From positions 141,733-205,732 of the forward strand of contig JAYMTJ010000007.1 in the NCBI GenBank assembly GCA_036897525.1: a stretch of DNA of 64,000 bases. Reading direction: 5' to 3'. This DNA comes from Pelargonium x hortorum (Eukaryota; Streptophyta; Magnoliopsida; Geraniales; Geraniaceae). Shown piece by piece: positions 62,923 to 64,000 of the stretch. The stretch's first letter is position 1; each line of letters opens with the position of its first letter. The position numbers were made by a program, and so were the translations under genes. Below the pieces are notes generated by a model that had not been told where the DNA came from, did no database searches, and saw only the letters and a program-made list of their open reading frames with translations.

Positions 62923-63041
62923 AGCTCTGATGATGGAGCTACTGGTCTAAATCCATGAAATACACTATCACTATGGGGCTCATCTAGTAATTTGACTCTT
63001 TCATAGAGTTCACTGCTTGAAAGCTTTTTCTTCCTTTTAAC
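62923..63041 (-). CDS. Exon A of an unrecognised nuclear gene (40 codons)
   Basis: On the minus strand an acceptor (TTCAAATTCAG) precedes GTT at 63,041 and a donor GTACGT follows 62,923. The 119-nt exon ends with two bases of a codon (CT), completed as Leu by exon B. It reads VKRKKKLSSSELYERVKLLD and continues EPHSDSVFHGFRPVAPSSE. A basic cluster (KRKKK) could be a nuclear localisation signal. Two independent phase matches (A to B, B to C) make chance unlikely. I do not recognise the family. Earlier exons must lie further right and were not found. Confidence 0.62.
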
Positions 63042-63457
63042 CTGAATTTGAACCCATCATTAAACAGAAAAATAGATTATTAATGAATAAGACGGAAGAA
63101 ATAAACAATACCAGTTATAGCAGCTTCAAAAGTATAGAATATAAGAATCAAAATAGAATGCTGAATCCTCGATAGACCAAATATATTGCCAAATGTTAGT
63201 AAATTACATAGTCCACGCTGTAATACATTTCTAACGTTTCCATATAAACAGCTGAAACATTTTTGTTTTCAGTGAGATGACTGAACAGTGAACACATAGG
63301 AAACTGCGACAATTTCAAATTAGAATTATGCACACAAAAAAAGGGGAGCACATTATTATTATTTACCAATATGATTTCAGCTGGAACTTGTGCTATGAGT
63401 ATTTGGCATCTGTGTAAACTGAACTTTTGACGCAAGTAGATTAGAGCTAATAATTGA
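63042..63457. other. Putative upstream intron of the minus-strand gene
   Basis: AT-rich DNA without a convincing exon. A 102-codon minus frame (63,196-63,504) partly crosses the poly-T run and is taken as chance. Confidence 0.35.
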
Positions 63458-63476
63458 TTTTTTTTTTTTTTTTTTT
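63458..63476. repeat. T19 homopolymer
   Basis: Nineteen consecutive T. On the minus strand this is an A-run, which could be the tail of an old non-LTR or SINE-like insertion, but no body or target-site duplication was recognised. Confidence 0.8.
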
Positions 63477-63539
63477 GGAATGGGTCAAAGTTTGATTGGT
63501 ACATTCAAAACGGACTTGCAATCAATACTCATTGTTTCT

Positions 63540-64000
63540 TCATGGGGCATTCCAAAGTCGTTTAGGCCTTTTTAGGTTTTATTTTTTAGGTTTTAGGCAA
63601 CATTAGTATTCAAGTAGTTTTATAATTTGGTGTTATTTTATTTTTGTTTTCCTATTCGGATTAGGGTTTCAGTACACTAAATATTTGTCATTAGTTATTT
63701 GATTCGCGATTTTTTATTTTTGGAACAATGAAAAATGATAGGAACATTGTTTCATTCAATGGATCTTATACGTTCGTTCCGTCATTTCGTTTCCCTGTCA
63801 TTTGTGCATTAAGCGGTATCATAGCTCAAGGTTGCTCCTTGATGACTGAACTCCTCAAAGATGTGATCGTGGTGGTGGAGAGCATGGAGTCATCCCTACA
63901 GACGATGAAACCCAACATTTGCGAGATAATAATTATAAAAATAAAAATAAAAAACAAAGAATTGCATTTACAGGTTTTAACCCTTATCGTTTTGCTGGCG
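63540..64000 (+). mobile_element. Possible start of another LTR retrotransposon (partial)
   Basis: A T-rich, LTR-like stretch (repeated TTTAGG/TTTTAGG words near 63,560-63,600) is followed by a primer-binding-site-like sequence at 63,815. After it a short open frame on the + strand, from ATG 63,842, begins TELLKDVIVVVESMESSLQT and could be a gag N-terminus. It soon runs into ATAAAAATAAAAAT low-complexity DNA. The LTR borders are not defined and the window ends before any enzyme domain. Confidence 0.35.
63815..63825 (+). other. Primer-binding-site-like sequence (initiator tRNA-Met type)
   Basis: GGTATCATAGC differs at one base from the plant retrotransposon primer site GGTATCAGAGC, complementary to the 3' end of initiator tRNA-Met. 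It lies 6 bases after a possible LTR-terminal CA (63,807-63,808), about the right spacing. Confidence 0.45.

Overview
The window looks like plant DNA, because the right-hand 6.3 kb carries a plant-type Ty1/copia retrotransposon and three exons of an intron-containing nuclear gene. The other 57.7 kb (about 1-57,760) is a gene desert of unusual texture. I could not recognise one complete gene in it.

Region 1 (1 to about 57,760). The DNA is AT-rich with many stop codons and A/T runs. By eye CpG is not depleted, TA steps are in excess, and CA/TG steps are scarce. Two textures alternate on a kilobase scale. One is rich in TA and homopolymers (for example about 4.2-9.5, 15-37.6, 38-42.7 and 52.8-55.5 kb). 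The other has strong, switching strand skew and resembles plant mitochondrial spacer (for example about 0-4.1, 37.6-37.9, 42.7-49.5, 51.4-52.8 and 55.6-57.7 kb). The second texture holds the few coding-like remnants: a 207-codon frame broken by one stop at 44,033-44,656, a conserved-looking nonapeptide at 44,807-44,833, a Thr/Glu-rich frame-shifted stretch at 45,185-45,584, and shorter frames at 3,964 and 52,549. It also holds small tandem and dispersed repeats. My best guess is decayed, organelle-like (mitochondrial) DNA. This is inference: apart from one possible nine-residue match to ATP synthase alpha (44,807-44,833, low confidence), no mitochondrial gene was identified.

Region 2 (about 57,760-61,660). 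This is a 5'-truncated Ty1/copia element on the + strand. It is open from the gag zinc knuckle through protease, integrase, reverse transcriptase and RNase H, followed directly by a polypurine tract and a 204-bp 3' LTR. The 5' LTR, primer-binding site and most of gag are missing. Region 1 meets the element abruptly where they should be.

Region 3 (about 61,661-63,050). Three minus-strand exons of an unrecognised nuclear gene have matching splice phases. The copia element lies, antisense, at or beyond the downstream intron of this gene.

Region 4 (about 63,450-64,000). This holds a poly-T run and what may be the start of another LTR retrotransposon, marked by a sequence like the initiator tRNA-Met primer-binding site.

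The most interesting question is the origin of the 57.7-kb block and whether its junction inside a retrotransposon next to a nuclear gene is real or an assembly chimera.
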